From Berghia stephanieae (taxonomy: Eukaryota; Mollusca; Gastropoda; Nudibranchia; Aeolidiidae): a stretch of DNA of 64,000 nt. The stretch spans positions 30,424,070-30,488,069 of the forward strand of contig CM067447.1 of the NCBI GenBank assembly GCA_034508935.3, in the 5' to 3' direction. The translations under genes and the position numbers were made by a program. Positions 60,713 to 64,000 of the stretch are shown here, in pieces. The notes under the pieces were generated by a model. That model saw only the letters and a list, made by a program, of their open reading frames with translations. It was not told the origin of the DNA and did no database searches. Numbering within the stretch: the first letter of the stretch is position 1; every line of letters begins with the position of its first letter.

Positions 60713-61060
60713 CCAAAACTCCTGAAAATGTCTCAAATTCTCAGATTTATTTAAGTCTCAACTTTGAGAGTTTGCTTTTTTAATTGAGAGTTTTTAAAAG
60801 GCTCGATATTTGAAGTTTAAGTTTTCTGGCCAAAAAGGAAAAATGTTTTTTGTGGGTTTTTGGCAGGTCGGCCGTGGAAGCCATAACAGTACGTCAATTG
60901 AAAGGGTGACAGTCTCTATGATGGAATCTAATTTCTCTGACATCCGAAGCGGCTTTTCTGGCCCATCTGTTAATGTTTTCTGTCGTGTCTTCCATGTCTG
61001 GTCACTGTATAATGCATGATGACCAAACCACATTCCGAACTCTAAAAGTACGATTGGCTG
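60713..61060. other. intergenic, no gene recognised
   Basis: No supportable feature. Confidence 0.5.
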
Positions 61061-61066
61061 ATTCTG

Positions 61067-61325
61067 TGGTCTTGTGTGGTCTTGTGGGATGACACTCGCT
61101 TTCGGATCGGAAGGTCCTGGGTTCGAGCCTTGTTGGGGGCATAGTTGAGTACTTGGAAAAAAAAGGCTCTTTACTTACATTCTCATCGTACGCAGGTGTT
61201 AAATGAGTACATCGCCGTCAACATAGAGCCTTTTCCAAGGACTCAACTATGCGCCGAGCGAGGCTCGAATCCAGGACCTTCCGATCCGAAAGCGAGTGTT
61301 GTACCGCAAAATCACATAGCCGCAC
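61067..61325. mobile_element. two SINE family C heads in inverted arrangement
   Basis: 61,067-61,222 is a plus-strand SINE head (ctttcggatcggaaggtcct, gggttcgagcc, then ggctctttac and gtgttaaatgagtac). 61,223-61,325 is a minus-strand head of the same family whose reverse complement holds the same blocks. The arms can pair over about 100 bp. Confidence 0.8.
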
Positions 61326-61329
61326 AAAT

Positions 61330-62470
61330 ACTCACACGCATACTATTATGGAAAGGATAAACAAATTTAAACCTTTGTCAAGAAATGGGATTTAATATAT
61401 CTATTCCTTTGGAGTCATTCCACCCAAGGTGCAGATTTTTATCCGGGTTTTTCAGAGGAAAACAAATGATAAAAATGGATTTACTAGTTGATTCCTATGT
61501 TAAAGGGGCCGGGGTTGTCCATTTATTAAAGCGATGCTATGTGACCCGATAGTCTCGTGTTCGAGCCCCGCTTCATGCACTTTTGTTTTTCTGTTTTTTG
61601 TTGTCGTTTTTTTTTTGTTCCTTGCCCACAATCATAAATCCTCAATTTTCTCACTTTGGACAAAAAAAACCAGTGATTTCTGTGGAAGGTAAAGGTTTTT
61701 TTTTCCTTTTTTAAACTCTCTCCTTACCAGCTATTTTTAGAATTTCCCCCGAATATTCACACCCACCCAGCACAAAAATAGACTTTTCTTACTCAAACAA
61801 AAAAAAGTAACAAGTGAGCTCTACAACACATTGTTTAGTATTTATTGCTGTAATCAAAACATTTCTTTAAATTTTGCGATGTACAAAAGAAATCAGAATG
61901 AGAAAATTGTTGGTTGCATCGTAACGAATGTGACGATTTTCCTATGGGTGGTAAGGAGATGTTTAAATTTTAAATTCTATTTCTATTTTTTTTTTTTTGG
62001 GGGGGGGGGGGTGGGGGGGGATGGATTTTTAAAAATTCCTTCATGGAATAACTTGGCGACGGCATATTGTATTGATCCCGCGCCGATGAAGAGCGCAGTT
62101 TTTTTTTTCCTTTGTCCTTTGACAATCAATGCTTTGTGTTGTTTTTTTACTCTTATAACGTGCCTTTGTTTATCTCGTAGAGTTTCCGTTTGGGCGTGGC
62201 GTGACGTCAAACGTAGAATAAATAAAATATTTTCTTTTTTTTTGTGTGTGTGTGTGTACTTTTTTAAAAGAAACTCTGACAGTATTCCCAATTGTCAACA
62301 GAGTTATGAAAATTTGATTTGTTCTGACATTAGTTTATTAAATAAAACACAATATCAAAGCTTTATATTCGTCCAAAAAAAACCCAACACAATCATATCT
62401 AATTATCGATAAACTAATATCGATTATATCTAAAGATCCGCTGTTGATATCCTGACTTGGTCCATAGTAA
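61330..62470. other. intergenic, no gene recognised
   Basis: Several T-, A- and G-runs. A B-box-like gtgttcgagcccc near 61,559 hints at a decayed tRNA-like fragment but lacks the rest of a tRNA. A long open frame at 61,831-62,412 is built from homopolymers and is not a gene. Confidence 0.5.
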
Positions 62471-62515
62471 GCAAAGTTGTTTGTTAGGCAGGGAATTGTC
62501 TTCGGCATTTCCAGG

Positions 62516-62915
62516 TCATCTCTGATACAAAAAGCCTTCTCGTTCTTGAATGGCTGCGCACAACGGGGAACAACACACTATGACAAAGAGGAAGGGGACT
62601 CCATTTCCGATGAAAGAGTTAGAACAGACCAGTTGGGAAAAAATATTATGCAAACACAGTCCACCTATTTCCACGGAAATTCGGTTCACCCCATTGCTGT
62701 CCGTTACGCTCTCAATGACCCTTACCTTCGATGGCTCTTTAGCGTAAACGCTAACCCCTCCTTTGAGCCTCGAAGTGTCCTCGCGTAGGACCCCCGTATA
62801 GCCTGGGATCTGGAATCTTGAATGGCTGCGCACAACGGGGAACAACACACTATGACAAAGAGGAAGGGGACTCCATTTCCGATGAAAGAGTTAGAACAGA
62901 CCAGTTGGGAAAAGA
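62516..62915 (-). pseudogene. possible LINE endonuclease fragment within a 272-bp tandem duplication
   Basis: A 99-bp segment (cttgaatggctgcgcacaac start) at 62,545-62,643 is repeated at 62,817-62,915, period 272. Between and across them the minus strand is open: FQIPGYTGVLREDTSRLKGG, VSVYAKEPSKVRVI and NRISVEIGGL, which resembles the GGV region of LINE apurinic-like endonucleases. Weak family assignment. Confidence 0.4.
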
Positions 62916-63147
62916 GATATCAATCATTATTTCATTATCGAAATTCTGTAATCTGATAAATTAATATGTAATAATAATGTAGAAGTGAAAAATGAAAACT
63001 AAATTCATTTAAATGACGACGATATATAAATGTGAACCATCGAATCAAACCGCTGTTAATGTCAGGGGGAACCAAATAGTAAAAGCTGACTTATATAATA
63101 TTGACTGTAAAATCTTAGTTTTTTTTATTAAAAATAATTTAAATTGA

Positions 63148-63424
63148 GCTTTATATAGGACACTATCCACTAAATTTAAATTGTGATCAAAGCGCTTTAC
63201 AAGGGGTCCCTGGTCAACAGCAACATGTAGGACGGGACATGCCGCCTGTTTTCGGACAAAGACACAGCTGTTAACGGCTTGGTACTCATTTTACACATGA
63301 GTACGGTGAGAGAATGTGAGTAAAGAGCCTTATCCAAGGAGTCCACTATGCGTCGAGCGCGAGGCTCGAACCCAGGACCTTCCGATCCGAAAGCGAGTGT
63401 GATACCACTAGACCACATATACCT
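63148..63424 (-). mobile_element. tRNA-derived SINE, family C, near full length
   Basis: Minus strand from 63,424: tRNA-like head with tctagtggtat, ggaaggtcctgggttcgagc, body with aaggctctttactcac and gtgtaaaatgagtacc, and a 3' end with ttgtaaagcgctttgat, tagtggatagt and cctatataaagctc, again L2-like. No clear flanking duplication. Confidence 0.8.
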
Positions 63425-63627
63425 CACTTAGAATATACAACGCAGTTTCTTAAACTGCGTAAGTTTCAAACTTTGTAACTCTTTTCGTTTTCACATTAAA
63501 CTCGATTTTACCAATTCTGTAGATATTGTCATAACACCGAATTTAACCTGTGGGTTACAATACTATGGAATACAAAAGAGCTCTTACATAACAATGGGAT
63601 TCTTGAATAGTCCACCAGACAAAAGCT

Positions 63628-64000
<373 letters not shown>

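Noticed and set aside
61831-62412. 193-codon open frame
   Set aside because: Passes through T- and G-runs, no recognisable domain, no splice or start context.

Overview
The window is eukaryotic, animal-type genomic DNA: AT-rich, full of simple-sequence arrays, with only one host gene visible and most of the remaining length made of transposable elements. The one recognisable host gene encodes a secreted protein with a fucolectin-type (FTP, F5/8C-like) lectin domain followed by a PAN/apple-like cysteine domain. That, together with CR1/L2-group, Rex1-like, Penelope-like, Academ-like, hAT, Harbinger-like and Helitron elements and tRNA-derived SINEs, points to a marine invertebrate, perhaps a mollusc or other spiralian. 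The phylum cannot be fixed from this sequence alone.

Layout. 1-7.4 kb: the end of a broken hAT element (minus), a Jockey/CR1-like LINE remnant (minus) whose reading frame holds a compound microsatellite, a Penelope-like reverse-transcriptase remnant, a tRNA-derived SINE, and the left half of a CR1/L2-like LINE. 7.4-13.1 kb: a three-layer nest. The CR1/L2-like LINE (6303-7428 and 13105-13965) is split by a 5'-truncated LINE tail with an 8-bp target duplication, and that tail is split by a 5.34-kb Academ-like DNA transposon (7459-12801) with inverted ends, a 3-bp TAC duplication and a decayed XPG/FEN-like nuclease transposase gene. 14-19 kb: an interspersed repeat that also occurs at 51.3-52.0 kb, short minisatellites, and a 1.25-kb unit in 2.3 tandem copies.

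19.4-41.5 kb: the lectin gene on the minus strand. Exon 1 (signal peptide and first part of the FTP domain) is at 41,539-41,194 and the last exon (rest of FTP plus PAN) at 19,986-19,440. Donor, acceptor and reading phase agree across a 21.2-kb intron. The intron holds a very young Ty3/gypsy element with the unusual Gmr1-like domain order (20,871-28,008), a Rex1-like LINE with a long open RT frame nested in another LINE (29,122-32,575), a Helitron 3' end (33,068-33,300), and two nearly identical 2.6-kb hAT-type elements in opposite orientation (33,765-36,359 and 38,229-40,813), each with its own 8-bp target duplication.

41.5-64 kb: SINEs, CR1/L2-like LINE fragments, a 170-bp palindrome, a Harbinger-like element carrying a C2HC zinc-finger segment, a second copy of the LINE-tail-plus-flank repeat, a broken minus-strand Ty3/gypsy element with one visible LTR (52.3-56.6 kb), and a 2.5-kb inverted-repeat element (58,177-60,709) that encloses a dense block of microsatellites. 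No rRNA gene, functional tRNA gene, CRISPR array or bacterial-type operon was seen. Only the lectin gene is a likely host gene, and its first exon carries an apparent 1-base reading-frame slip.
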